From assembly GCA_018266055.1 (NCBI GenBank), contig JAFDYT010000017.1, positions 1-64,000 of the forward strand: a DNA stretch of 64,000 nt. The letters are read 5' to 3'. This DNA comes from Bacteroidota bacterium (lineage in GTDB: Bacteria; Bacteroidota; Bacteroidia; Cytophagales; Cyclobacteriaceae). A model generated the notes under the pieces. It searched no databases, was not told the DNA's origin, and saw only the letters and a program-made list of their open reading frames with translations. Shown in pieces: positions 16,104 to 24,781 of this stretch (within the stretch, counting starts at the first letter, position 1; each line of letters starts with the position of its first letter). A program made the translations under genes and the position numbers.

Positions 16104-17082
16104 TTAGTTTACTACCACTTGCAGTGCTGCACCATCCGCAGTGCCACCCTCCAAGGATTGAGCTGTACCATTCACCCACCAGCACGGGTGACTTCCCAGA
16201 TATCCTGCCGCATGGATAGCACTTCCTTTGATTGCCATTGAAAATGCTTCGGATACTGCAGATCCGTCACCCAAGTTTACCTTAACTCCATTCTTCCAGT
16301 AACAGGCCACTTTGTTTTCTGCACCTACTGCATACACGTCGCTTCCTGAAACAAGAATAGAATACGCCATGGCATTGGTTGTGCCGTCGGTGAGGGTCAC
16401 AGCTACGCCGTTTTTCCAATACACGGCGGTATTGTGTTGCGCATCATTTCCGGGAATGTAACCGGCCAGGTACACATCACTGCCACTAACAGCAACACCC
16501 ATGGCATACGAAGGCGAAGGTGCCCTGAATACAATCGAACCATTTTTCCAGCAAGTGGCATTGCGCACGGTAAGGAGTCCTGCTGGCTCGGAATATCCTG
16601 ACACATACACATCGCTGGCACTTGTGGCCAGTGCATTCACCTGAAATGAAGTTGTGTCAATAATTGTCACAGGAGTACCGTTTTTCCAATACACCCATCC
16701 TGATGTGCTCAGGCCCAACATCAGCAAATCAGTGCCGGACGTTGCAATCGCCTTGATGGCCAGACAATCCATGCTAACCGATAGCTCTTTTCCGTCTTTT
16801 CCAATACTTTGCCCAATAGGGAAAAGCCGAGTTGAAGTCATCCGATCCGCACACGTACACATCACTGCCCGACACGGCAATTCCTGTAGTAGTGGCATTT
16901 CCTTGTCCATTGGTTAAGGTCACGGCTTTACCATCCTTCCAGTATTCAGCGACCATCTTTCGGGATGCGTTAAAGGTATAACCCACCACATACACGCCGC
17001 TGGCGCTAGCAGAAGGTGAAGGGTCAGTACCTTTGGTACATTGCGTAAACAATACGAGAAGGAGGAAATAATATGGTTTCAT
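16104..17082 (-). pseudogene. Frameshifted YWKNG-repeat lipoprotein
   Basis: Two overlapping minus-strand frames together encode one protein of about 325 residues. The first (from the ATG at 17082) has a lipoprotein signal ([15 protein letters not shown], Cys15) and two repeats, then runs off frame at '[11 protein letters not shown]'. The second continues in the neighbouring frame with five more repeats. Removing one base from the A4 run (T4 on the plus strand, 16797-16800) restores 'KYWKDGKELS', which fits the repeat. The repeats, about 45 residues each, read '[11 protein letters not shown]...YWKNGxxVTLTDG' and would form a beta-propeller-like array; the family is common in Bacteroidota and its function is unknown. 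The lesion may be a true mutation, phase variation or a sequencing error. Confidence 0.8.
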
Positions 17083-17262
17083 AAGCAGGTGGTGTTTATT
17101 AACCATAATGCACACTACGCAAAAAGATACAGTCGACCGAGTAATCAGTTAAATGGCTATTCGTTATTAGCAAACAACTTGTCCCTTCACGAAGGATTAC
17201 AAATGCGGTTAGTTTGTCCTTGACTTTAACGCCTTTCCATGGGTGCCTCCCGCTCTTCAACC

Positions 17263-17294
17263 AACAGCCGGACAATTGTCCGGCTGTTTTTATT
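17263..17294 (+). terminator. Strong palindromic terminator without an obvious gene
   Basis: AACAGCCGGACAA at 17263-17275 followed directly by its exact reverse complement to 17288 makes a 26-bp perfect palindrome, and TTTATTTTATTT follows on the plus strand. The U-run fits plus-strand transcription only, yet the nearest upstream plus-strand gene ends at 16082 and the genes on both sides are on the minus strand. A short unannotated transcript may end here. Confidence 0.65.
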
Positions 17295-17380
17295 TTATTT
17301 ATACGAGTAAAAGAAAGTGAATTAAGGTGAGGTAATCAAAGGATACACAAAAGCCTTGACGCACGACGTGTGAAGGATGG

Positions 17381-18382
17381 TCAGCGTTGTGCACTCAACT
17401 GCAACGAAAGTACCTTACCGGTTTTACTATTAGTAAAGGTGCCCTGCCAGGAAGCACCGTCCCAGGCGCCCTGAAGTGTCGCCTGTGGTTTTCCGGTGGC
17501 GTCAAGTTCGTGCAATGTGAGTTTATTCCCTTCCATCGATCCCTTCATCTGTATGTTCTGACCAAACTTGTCGTACACTTCCCAACCGGTGATTTCACCG
17601 CCCTGCTTAGGTGGAAATAAAATGACCGACAGAGGATATTTCTGATCGATCGTACCGTGCAGCACTACATTGAAAACCGAACCTCCGGGAGAAGGCCCTT
17701 TAAAATAGGAAAGGCCATACGCACTAAGTGCAAACCAAAGCTGATCGAACGAACGACTAAAAGGGTCGCGGGTATTTCCTTCCATCATAAAAGAAGTCAC
17801 ATCCAGGCAGCAAGACCCCTCAAACTCGATACCGTTATTGATAAAGTGCATGGCCGTAACAGCGAGTTCGCTCGTCTGATTGGCCTGATCAAGACATTCT
17901 TTATACTCCGAACCACGCTCATCATTCAAATGTCCTTTGATTCTGTTCTTCCACTCGTCCAGTAAGGATTTTTTTATAGTTGACAAGCGGGGATTAAATA
18001 CTGTATTCATATCAATTGCTTCGCCAGTGCGCGCATCAAAGGAAAAGGTCACATTGTTGGGAATGGAGTGTGTGCCCGCGCGGTTGAGCCGGATAACAAA
18101 TAGTTTATCGCTTTGCAAGAGTATTGAATAATCAAAAGCCGACCAGGGTTGCATCGCATCCTGTACTTGTTTTGTCGTACTTTCTGCAGGAAGTTCCAAT
18201 CCTACTTTAAGCAACTGACTATTCATTCTCGCAGCAAGGGCCGTTTGCTGAGGCCACACGATTACCGGAAACTTCAGTTCGGTATCAAACCCTTCGGATT
18301 GTACCGTGATAGGTTTGATGGTGAACTGCCCGAAGGAAACCAGAGAAGCCAGCACAAAACAAAGTGTAGCGATGTATTTCAT
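17381..18382 (-). CDS. Secreted protein of unknown function, RsiV/DUF3298-like in outline
   Basis: The protein has 333 residues with a signal peptide (MKYIATLCFVLASLVSFGQ). The first 220 residues resemble in outline the PdaC/RsiV-type periplasmic domains (DUF4163 plus DUF3298): an initial 'ITVQSEGFDTELKFPVI', then 'FDYSILLQSDKLFVIRLNRAGTHSIPNNVTFSFDARTGEAIDMNTVF' and 'MHFINNGIEFEGSCCLDVTSF'. The 'FDARTGEAIDMNTVF' strand is the best match. The last 90 residues form a separate beta domain ('WEVYDKFGQNIQMKGSMEGNKLTLHEL', 'GAWDGASWQGTFTN') like a lipocalin-type or DUF2147-type strand set. It stands alone between a terminator and a repeat region. No enzymatic motif is visible; the assignment is tentative. 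Confidence 0.65.
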   Translation of the reverse strand: MKYIATLCFVLASLVSFGQFTIKPITVQSEGFDTELKFPVIVWPQQTALAARMNSQLLKVGLELPAESTTKQVQDAMQPWSAFDYSILLQSDKLFVIRLNRAGTHSIPNNVTFSFDARTGEAIDMNTVFNPRLSTIKKSLLDEWKNRIKGHLNDERGSEYKECLDQANQTSELAVTAMHFINNGIEFEGSCCLDVTSFMMEGNTRDPFSRSFDQLWFALSAYGLSYFKGPSPGGSVFNVVLHGTIDQKYPLSVILFPPKQGGEITGWEVYDKFGQNIQMKGSMEGNKLTLHELDATGKPQATLQGAWDGASWQGTFTNSKTGKVLSLQLSAQR

Positions 18383-18741
18383 GAGGATACTTTCGGGATG
18401 GTGTAATTAAATGTAACCGTTTTTACCGGTTTAAAAAAGGCGCATAGGGGTGTTACTTTTGGTTCGCTGCCTTAACAATCACAGCGTATCTACCCGCATC
18501 TACCTCGTATTTCATACTTACAACCTTACCACGTTTTTTTACCTCTCCCTATTGTTCAGCACTCCTTACACATATTGTGTACCGACCACCTTCCTTTAGG
18601 GCGACTTTCGTGAACTATCACCCGAATGGGATGCCGGCACACCTACTAGCTTCACGCACCGGCCGGTAAAACAACTAAATGAGAAGATGAGGTTTCATAA
18701 TAGTCGTTATGCAAAAACGTAGCCTTCACCATTCCCCCGTC
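18383..18741. other. Intergenic region, no gene found
   Basis: About 360 bases without a coding frame of note. It contains a small inverted repeat (AACCG/CGGTT around 18417-18432) and an isolated plus-strand match to the -7 consensus (TACTTTTG, 18454-18461) with no gene downstream on that strand. The right end leads into the REP-like palindrome; the 25 bases before it are similar to the bases before the copy at 1226. Confidence 0.5.
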
Positions 18742-18784
18742 ACGCCGGACGGATGCGTGCGAGAGAACGCGCGCGTTCCGGTGT
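18742..18784. repeat. REP-like palindrome, copy 2
   Basis: ACGCCGGA at 18742-18749 pairs with TTCCGGTGT at 18776-18784 (one G-T pair), and GCGTGCG pairs with CGCGCGC inside around an AGAGA loop. Compared with copy 1 (1226-1264) stem bases differ on both sides yet pairing is kept. The same tail follows both copies. Confidence 0.75.
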
Positions 18785-18804
18785 CCCCTTTAAGGATGCT
18801 ATCG

Positions 18805-18855
18805 GTTAATCGTTAATCGCTGATAGCAGATATCAACTAACAAATAACGATTAAC
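18805..18855. repeat. Composite heptamer element, copy 3 (short)
   Basis: Two GTTAATC units (18805-18818), GC at 18819-18820, then five 7-bp units (18821-18855), of which the last three end AAC. The layout (palindrome, shared tail, GTT units, GC centre, AAC units) is the same as at 1226-1467. It ends 11 bases before the stop codon of the GH146-type gene. Confidence 0.75.
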
Positions 18856-18866
18856 GTCTCCATCTA

Positions 18867-21218
18867 CTACTTCCCACTCACCACCCTACATCCAAACACA
18901 CGCCCTGCAGTCTTCTTCTGCACGGCTTGCACTTTCACGGTGACAGATTCTTTTCCTTTCAGCAACTCTGCGGGGATGGGATATTCCACATCAAAGAATT
19001 TTCCGACGGTGCTTCCCTTAAGTTCTTGTGTGGCAATGCGCACGTCGTTGACAAGTAAATCAAACGCGCGGTTCTGATCGTCGCCAATGTAGGTACACAG
19101 CAAGTTGTTGGGCACGTCGGCTTTTACTTTCATGACAAAGGAAAAGTAGCCGCCGCTGCGCACCTCGCGCCCCATGCGGCCCAGCGCGTCGCTCACATAC
19201 GACTTCTCGGTAGCCACCAGATTGTGGTCGCGCTCGGGCTGCATCTCTCCTATCCGTATGTAGTCGATGGTGCGTCGCTCAATCTCCACCTGACGTTTCT
19301 TCTCCGCTTCGTATTCCTGCTGCCGCGCCGTCCACTCCGCCGGAGTAAAGTAATCCCAATACACATTATAATATTGATCGAAGGTTTTGTAAAACGGCGC
19401 AAGCGTTACGTCGGTCGGCCGCGCCACTCGGTCCGTGTGAAACACAAGACCCTTCTCTTCTTTCTTCGTCCATTGTGCTACGTCGTGATTGTCGGTCATC
19501 AGCACCGTAGTGCCATAGATGGGATCGGGCATCACCTTCCCAAGCTGCCCCGCGAGCACCACCGGCCCGTACAGCAGCGCAATGCGGTTGGCATTGTCGG
19601 GCATGGCTTCGGTGTGCAGCGTCATCGGCATGGTAAAGCGCACCTCGTCGCCCGTAGCCCACTGGCGCGTGATCTCCCAGTAGCCTTGTGCATTCTTGGT
19701 AGCATTCACGACAGTGTTGTTCAATGTAAATTTCACGTCGGGTGTCCAGGCAGGCTGTCTGATCTTCAGCGTAAACTTCCTCTTCGCCTTTAGCTCCATC
19801 GTCAGTGTCACTGTGTTCTCTTCCGGAAAACCTGTGGTGAGCTTTACCTTTGCGTTATTCGCTTTCCAGGTCAATTCAGAAGGGATAAAGAGATTCACAT
19901 ACAAGCTTCCGTCATGGCCTTCGGCATAGATGGCTTCGGTGTACTTCGAATGATTTTCCATACCACTCCCCACACAGCACGTGAAGGTTTCAAACGGGTC
20001 GCTGAATTCTTTCTTCGTTCCCATACGCAGCGGTACGAAGTAGCACATCATGCCGGTTTCAGGATTCTGCGAAGCAAGGATGTGATTGTATAAGCCGCGT
20101 TCGTAGAAGTCGAAATACGAAGACTGTGGATTCAGTGCAAAGAGATGGCGCGTCAGCTTCAGCATGTTGTAGGTGTTGCACGTTTCGCACGTCGCATCGC
20201 TGAGCCGGTCATTGAGTTTGTCGGCAGGGCCGCAGTATTCATAGTTGCTGTTGCCACCGATCACGTACGAGTGATGACGTGTGATGGTCTGCCAGAAGAA
20301 CGACGCAATAGTCAGGTCAGCGGCATTGCCTGATAGTTCATAACGTCGCGCACAGCCAATCGCCTTGGGCACGTTGGTGTTGGAATGCTTGCCGGGCATA
20401 ACGTCGTGTTGCTTCGCAAGTTCGTCGAGTACAAAATGATCGTGAAACTTGTACGTCAGATCAAGGTACTTTTTCTGGCCGGTGATTTCATACAGATGAA
20501 CCAACTCGTCGTTCATACCACCGTACTCGCACTTGCGCATGCTTTCCAGTTGCTCGTCGCTCAGGTCTTTCAGGATCACCTCAGTCCAGTCGGCCATCTT
20601 CAGCGCGATGGTCAATGCTTGCTGATTATGTGTGAAGAGATATGCATCGGTTAATCCTGCCATGACTTTGTGGACCGTGTACCACGGCGACCAGCCGCCG
20701 TTAAGATCAAACCCGGACGACTTGATGATGCCGTGTTGTAGTTTCCAGAAGATTGAATCTTCCTTAGGAATGGCGCCAACATACCCTGTGCCCCTCGCCT
20801 GCTGACACTTCTGCAACTCCACGACGATGTCATCGACTTTCTTTTTGAAGCGATCATCGCCGGTAGAGGCATACATCATCGCACATGCGGACAAGTAATG
20901 CCCCAGCGTGTGGCCCGAGAGTCCGTCGCTTTCCCATCCGCCGTACACGTTTCCGTTGGTTGGCAAACCGGCATTCAGGTAAAAGCGATGCAGCAAACGG
21001 TTGGTCTCAATCGACAAGAGGTAGGCCGCATCTTTGTCCATCGCATTTTTAAAAGGACTTCCGTCAAGCAGACGCACGTCGTGAATGTTAAATGCGTAGG
21101 CCTGCATGGGCACTACAGGTTTTACCTTGACGAGTTCGCTTTTAGATTCCGGCAAATACGACTGAGCCAAGCCGGCGTAGGTTCCAGCCAGCAGAAGAAT
21201 GAGAATACCTCTTTTCAC
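18867..21218 (-). CDS. Beta-L-arabinofuranosidase, DUF1680 (GH146/GH127 type)
   Basis: The protein has 783 residues and a signal peptide (LLLAGTYAGLAQS). The catalytic (alpha/alpha)6 barrel occupies about 40-560, with the family signatures 'GHTLGHYLSACAMMYASTGD', 'SDATCETCNTYNMLKLTRHLF' and 'FETFTCCVGSGMENHSKY'. The CxxC and CC cysteines match the zinc-binding, Cys-nucleophile site of this clan. C-terminal beta domains follow, including 'RTIDYIRIGEMQPERDHN'. The length and the 'CNTYNMLKLTRHL' signature look more like GH146 than classical GH127. It should remove beta-L-arabinofuranosyl residues from plant arabinans. The start is a GTG three bases after the GH127 stop, so it is the last gene of the GH51-GH127-GH146 operon. 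Confidence 0.88.
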   Translation of the reverse strand: MKRGILILLLAGTYAGLAQSYLPESKSELVKVKPVVPMQAYAFNIHDVRLLDGSPFKNAMDKDAAYLLSIETNRLLHRFYLNAGLPTNGNVYGGWESDGLSGHTLGHYLSACAMMYASTGDDRFKKKVDDIVVELQKCQQARGTGYVGAIPKEDSIFWKLQHGIIKSSGFDLNGGWSPWYTVHKVMAGLTDAYLFTHNQQALTIALKMADWTEVILKDLSDEQLESMRKCEYGGMNDELVHLYEITGQKKYLDLTYKFHDHFVLDELAKQHDVMPGKHSNTNVPKAIGCARRYELSGNAADLTIASFFWQTITRHHSYVIGGNSNYEYCGPADKLNDRLSDATCETCNTYNMLKLTRHLFALNPQSSYFDFYERGLYNHILASQNPETGMMCYFVPLRMGTKKEFSDPFETFTCCVGSGMENHSKYTEAIYAEGHDGSLYVNLFIPSELTWKANNAKVKLTTGFPEENTVTLTMELKAKRKFTLKIRQPAWTPDVKFTLNNTVVNATKNAQGYWEITRQWATGDEVRFTMPMTLHTEAMPDNANRIALLYGPVVLAGQLGKVMPDPIYGTTVLMTDNHDVAQWTKKEEKGLVFHTDRVARPTDVTLAPFYKTFDQYYNVYWDYFTPAEWTARQQEYEAEKKRQVEIERRTIDYIRIGEMQPERDHNLVATEKSYVSDALGRMGREVRSGGYFSFVMKVKADVPNNLLCTYIGDDQNRAFDLLVNDVRIATQELKGSTVGKFFDVEYPIPAELLKGKESVTVKVQAVQKKTAGRVFGCRVVSGK

Positions 21219-21221
21219 AGA

Positions 21222-23192
21222 TTAGTAGTTGAGTTTAATGTCTTTGATTTTGCGTGGCAGCCAGACTTGCATCTGATTCTGACCGCGGTTGCACCAGGCA
21301 TAGTAAGGAATGGCCGTGATGGTCTTCACTTCCGTGGAAACGGTTTGTCCATCATCGCTTACCTGAATGGTCGGCGCCTGAAACTGAATCGTCTCTACGC
21401 CACCAAGCAAGTCCTTCTGAAATGAAGTAACAAAGATTGCGTTGTCGGGTAGAATGAGGTTCCACGCCTTTGTGTTGTTGTCCGCTCCTTCCACACAATA
21501 TACCAGAGGGCCGCGCTGCAAGGCCGCACGTCCTTCGTCCTGCTTCAACTCCGTGCGCGAGGATACTCGCTTCACCTCCATCGGAATGTTCATGTCAATC
21601 TGATCGCCGTTCTTCCACTCACGCTCAATGACGGCATACCCTTTCTCCAGTTTGTACTCTACGGCTTTGCCATTCAACAGGATCGTTACTGCCGAAGGCT
21701 TCTTGTCGTCGAACACGTACAAGTCGCCGGGCACCGCTTGTCCTTGCGCCCATCCGGGAATACGCACGTGCATGGCAAACTTCGTCTTTGTCTTGGGCTG
21801 CACGGTCAACTTCACATTTCCTTCCCATGGATAGTTGGTTTCCATCGCTACAGGCACGTCGGTCTTTCCTATCTTCACGGACGTGTTGCTGGCGACAAAC
21901 AGGTTAACCCATACGCCGTTGTCGGAGGCGCCGTAGATATAATCGCCAAGCGATGCCACAAGCCGCGCGATGTTTGCCGGACAACAGGCCGTACCAAACC
22001 ATTCGCGCCGTGCGTTCTTCCCAACAGATGCCAGCGGATTGCCATAAAAAAATCGGTCGCCGCTCAGCGACAGGCCGTCGCGTGCACCATTATATAAGCT
22101 GCGCTCCAGCACGTCGATGAATTTGCTGTCGCCCGTGAGCAGGTTCATGCGTTGATTCCAGAATACCATCCCCACCGATGCGCATGTTTCACAATATGCC
22201 TGCTCGTTGGGGAGATCATAATCGTTGCTGAAGCCTTCGTTGTTCCCCGACGAGCCGATGCCGCCGGTGAGGTACATGTTGCGGTACACCACGTCTTCCC
22301 ACACGTTGTTCATGGCCGTCATGTATCCGGCATCGCCGGTAAGTGCTGCCACGTCAGCAGCGCCGGTGTACATGTACATGGCGCGCACCGCATGCCCGGT
22401 GATTTCCTTTTGATAACGCACCGGCACGGCATCTTGTGCGTAAGCGGTGTCTTTCCACTCTGTCCATGTATAACCGACAGCATGCTTGTGACCGCGCTCT
22501 TCCAGCAGCCAGTGTGCGAGGTTGAGATACTTCTTGTCGTTGGTAGCTTTGTATAATTTCACTAAGGCTAACTCCAGTTCCTGATGGCCGGTCACCCAAT
22601 GCTTTTTGCCAGGACCGAAATTAGCATCGAAGTGATTGGCAAACTTAATGGCCACATCGAGCAGCTTGCGTTTGCCGGTAGCGTTGTAGTAAGCCACCGC
22701 CGCTTCGAGCAAGTGCCCGCCGTTGTAGTCTTCGTGCATGCTCATGTCGGTCCAGCGCTTGTCGAGCCCGCCGAGCGTGTACCACGTGCCAAGGTATCCG
22801 TCAGGAAGTTGGGCAGCAGCTACCTTATCAATCCACTCGTCGGCTTTCTTTTCCAGATCAGCGTCGGGATGATTCTTCAAGGAGTAAGCAATGGCTTCGA
22901 GCGCTTTGTACACGTCAGAGTCGTCGTAGAAAATGCCTTCGTGTTTCTCGCCTTTGTTGCGGGCTACCTTTTCAAAGTTCTTGAGGCGCGGAGTTTTTAC
23001 TTCCGTCTGAAAGACACACGCCTGTAACGTGGTAGTCGCCACCTTGTCCATTGTGGGCTTCCAGAACGAGTCGGTGATCGTCACCTGCGAAAAACTTACC
23101 GGCTCAAACTTTCGCGTAGGTGTCTGCTCCTGAGCGTAAGTAAGAGACGTCAGGCTTACCGCAAGCCATAAAACAAGAGTGTGCTTTTTCAT
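21222..23192 (-). CDS. Beta-L-arabinofuranosidase, GH127
   Basis: The protein has 656 residues with a signal peptide ending 'SLTYAQ'. It aligns closely to the pattern of Bifidobacterium HypBA1: 'GGIGSSGNNEGF' carries the acid/base Glu (Glu319 here), 'QAYCETCASVGM' the zinc ligands Glu335 and Cys337, and 'EWFGTACCPANIARL' Cys403 (nucleophile) and Cys404. All catalytic and zinc residues are present. It should hydrolyse beta-L-arabinofuranosides outside the cytoplasm. Its ATG overlaps the stop of the GH51 gene by four bases (ATGA), and the next gene starts three bases after its stop, so the three enzymes are produced as a set for complete removal of alpha- and beta-linked arabinofuranose. Confidence 0.92.
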   Translation of the reverse strand: MKKHTLVLWLAVSLTSLTYAQEQTPTRKFEPVSFSQVTITDSFWKPTMDKVATTTLQACVFQTEVKTPRLKNFEKVARNKGEKHEGIFYDDSDVYKALEAIAYSLKNHPDADLEKKADEWIDKVAAAQLPDGYLGTWYTLGGLDKRWTDMSMHEDYNGGHLLEAAVAYYNATGKRKLLDVAIKFANHFDANFGPGKKHWVTGHQELELALVKLYKATNDKKYLNLAHWLLEERGHKHAVGYTWTEWKDTAYAQDAVPVRYQKEITGHAVRAMYMYTGAADVAALTGDAGYMTAMNNVWEDVVYRNMYLTGGIGSSGNNEGFSNDYDLPNEQAYCETCASVGMVFWNQRMNLLTGDSKFIDVLERSLYNGARDGLSLSGDRFFYGNPLASVGKNARREWFGTACCPANIARLVASLGDYIYGASDNGVWVNLFVASNTSVKIGKTDVPVAMETNYPWEGNVKLTVQPKTKTKFAMHVRIPGWAQGQAVPGDLYVFDDKKPSAVTILLNGKAVEYKLEKGYAVIEREWKNGDQIDMNIPMEVKRVSSRTELKQDEGRAALQRGPLVYCVEGADNNTKAWNLILPDNAIFVTSFQKDLLGGVETIQFQAPTIQVSDDGQTVSTEVKTITAIPYYAWCNRGQNQMQVWLPRKIKDIKLNY

Positions 23193-24709
23193 GATTTGAT
23201 TTTAATTCTGATTTGGGTGAACGAGTGCGCCGGGAAAGAATACGTAAATTCCTTTTCGCTTACCGCGATCTCTTTGTTTTGGATTTTTACTTTCTGCATG
23301 GAGGGCGAGTTCTCGTCGTCAAGGTTGGCGTTTACTTCGGCAACTTTTCCTTTAGTGTCAAACTTGCCAAACTGATTGCTGATGGTAGTTTCGATGGCTT
23401 TGTCTTTATGGCGGTTTACCACATTCACCACCACCTCGCCAAGCTTTTCATTGTACACGGAAGTCACGTCAAGGTAAGGCACTTGCTTGAAGTCGCCGGC
23501 ATCGTAGCGATCGCATTGCACCAGCGTGTTGAGGTTGCTGCCCTGACAGTTTTGAGCAAACAACTGCAGTGGGAAGTAAATCGGCTGAAGCCAAAGCTTA
23601 CCGTCAGTCACCATCATCGGCGCAATCACGTTGACGAGCTGCGCCATGTTGGCCATCTTCACGATGTGAGCGTTGCGCACAAACACGTTGAGGTAAAGCG
23701 CCACTACCAGCGCATCCTGCATGTTATAATGTTCTTCCAGCTTTTGTTCGTTCCACGCGCGGTACCACACGTTGTATTCGTCGAAGGCGATGTAGATTGG
23801 CTTCGTCATTTTGTATTTGCTGCGCACCTCGTTAATGATACCTTCAGTAATGCGGATGGAGTTTTCCACCTGCGTAGTCACGGCCATGAATTTGTTGTGG
23901 TCTTTCTCCTGGTTGCCCGAATAGTGGTGCAGCGAAATGTAGTCGATGTAATCGTGCAGATGATTCAACACCGTGCGATCCCACTCGGCCCAATCACGCA
24001 CGTAGTTACTAGATCCTGACGCGATCAGCTTGATGCTGTCGTCCGACCACTTCATGAGTTTGGCAGCTTCAAGGGCAAACTTACTGTAGTCTTCGGCATT
24101 CTTGTGGCCCATCTGCCAGGGTCCATCCATTTCATTCCCGAGGCCCCAATACTTTACACGATAGGGCGCTGGATGTCCGTTCTTCGCACGTAGGTCAGAG
24201 TAATACAGGCCTTGTTTGCCGTTGCAATATTCCACCCAGTTTCTGGCTTCGTCAAGCGAACCTGTGCCCATGTTCACGCACACGTAGGCCGCGGCCCCTG
24301 TAGCTTCTGAAAACTTGAGCCACTCGTCGGTGCCCACTTCGTTGGTTTCTATGTCGCCCCAGGCAAGGTCTTTGCGATGCGGTCTCTTCTCTTTCGGGCC
24401 GATGCCGTCTTCCCAATGATAACCAGACACAAAGTTTCCTCCGGGCCAGCGAATCACAGACACACCAAGATTCTTCGTCGCTTCGATCACATCTTTGCGA
24501 AATCCATTGGCATCGGCTTGCGGGGAAGCCGGATCGTAGATACCGCCGTAAATGCAGCGCCCGAGATGTTCAGTAAAGTTTCCGTAGATAAGCCGGTCGA
24601 TGGTACCGGTCTTCCGTTCAATGTCAATCTTGATTTTTGCTTTTCCGTTTTGAGCAGACGTGTAAAACGATGCCATCAAAAGCAATACAACTACCGAATT
24701 TCTTTTCAT
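23189..24709 (-). CDS. Alpha-L-arabinofuranosidase, GH51
   Basis: The protein has 506 residues from the ATG at 24709, which gives a signal peptide (VVVLLLMASFYTSAQ). The retaining GH51 residues are present: acid/base Glu193 in 'WGLGNEMDGPW' and nucleophile Glu311 in 'IAFDEYNVWY'. 'YGNFTEHLGRCIYGGIYDP' and 'IRWPGGNFVSGYHWEDGIGP' are further family signatures. The C-terminal beta domain ends 'FTYSFPAHSFTQIRIKIKS'. It is the first gene of the arabinan operon and should remove alpha-L-arabinofuranosyl side chains. No SusCD pair, arabinanase or AraC-type regulator lies beside it, so oligosaccharide uptake must be encoded elsewhere. Confidence 0.95.
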   Translation of the reverse strand: MKRNSVVVLLLMASFYTSAQNGKAKIKIDIERKTGTIDRLIYGNFTEHLGRCIYGGIYDPASPQADANGFRKDVIEATKNLGVSVIRWPGGNFVSGYHWEDGIGPKEKRPHRKDLAWGDIETNEVGTDEWLKFSEATGAAAYVCVNMGTGSLDEARNWVEYCNGKQGLYYSDLRAKNGHPAPYRVKYWGLGNEMDGPWQMGHKNAEDYSKFALEAAKLMKWSDDSIKLIASGSSNYVRDWAEWDRTVLNHLHDYIDYISLHHYSGNQEKDHNKFMAVTTQVENSIRITEGIINEVRSKYKMTKPIYIAFDEYNVWYRAWNEQKLEEHYNMQDALVVALYLNVFVRNAHIVKMANMAQLVNVIAPMMVTDGKLWLQPIYFPLQLFAQNCQGSNLNTLVQCDRYDAGDFKQVPYLDVTSVYNEKLGEVVVNVVNRHKDKAIETTISNQFGKFDTKGKVAEVNANLDDENSPSMQKVKIQNKEIAVSEKEFTYSFPAHSFTQIRIKIKS

Positions 24710-24781
24710 GCAAGTGGGGATTAAGGACACAATATAAAGAGATAGTATTTCAAATGAGTGGTCATTTATTCAAATGCGACA

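Noticed and set aside
18454-18461. Plus-strand TACTTTTG promoter-like box
   Set aside because: No plus-strand gene or terminator follows within reach; an 8-bp match with two free positions is expected by chance.
23213-24019. 268-codon plus-strand frame across the GH51 gene
   Set aside because: Antisense to a conserved catalytic domain. Similar long shadows occur opposite GH127, GH146 and the amylase, and reflect codon bias.
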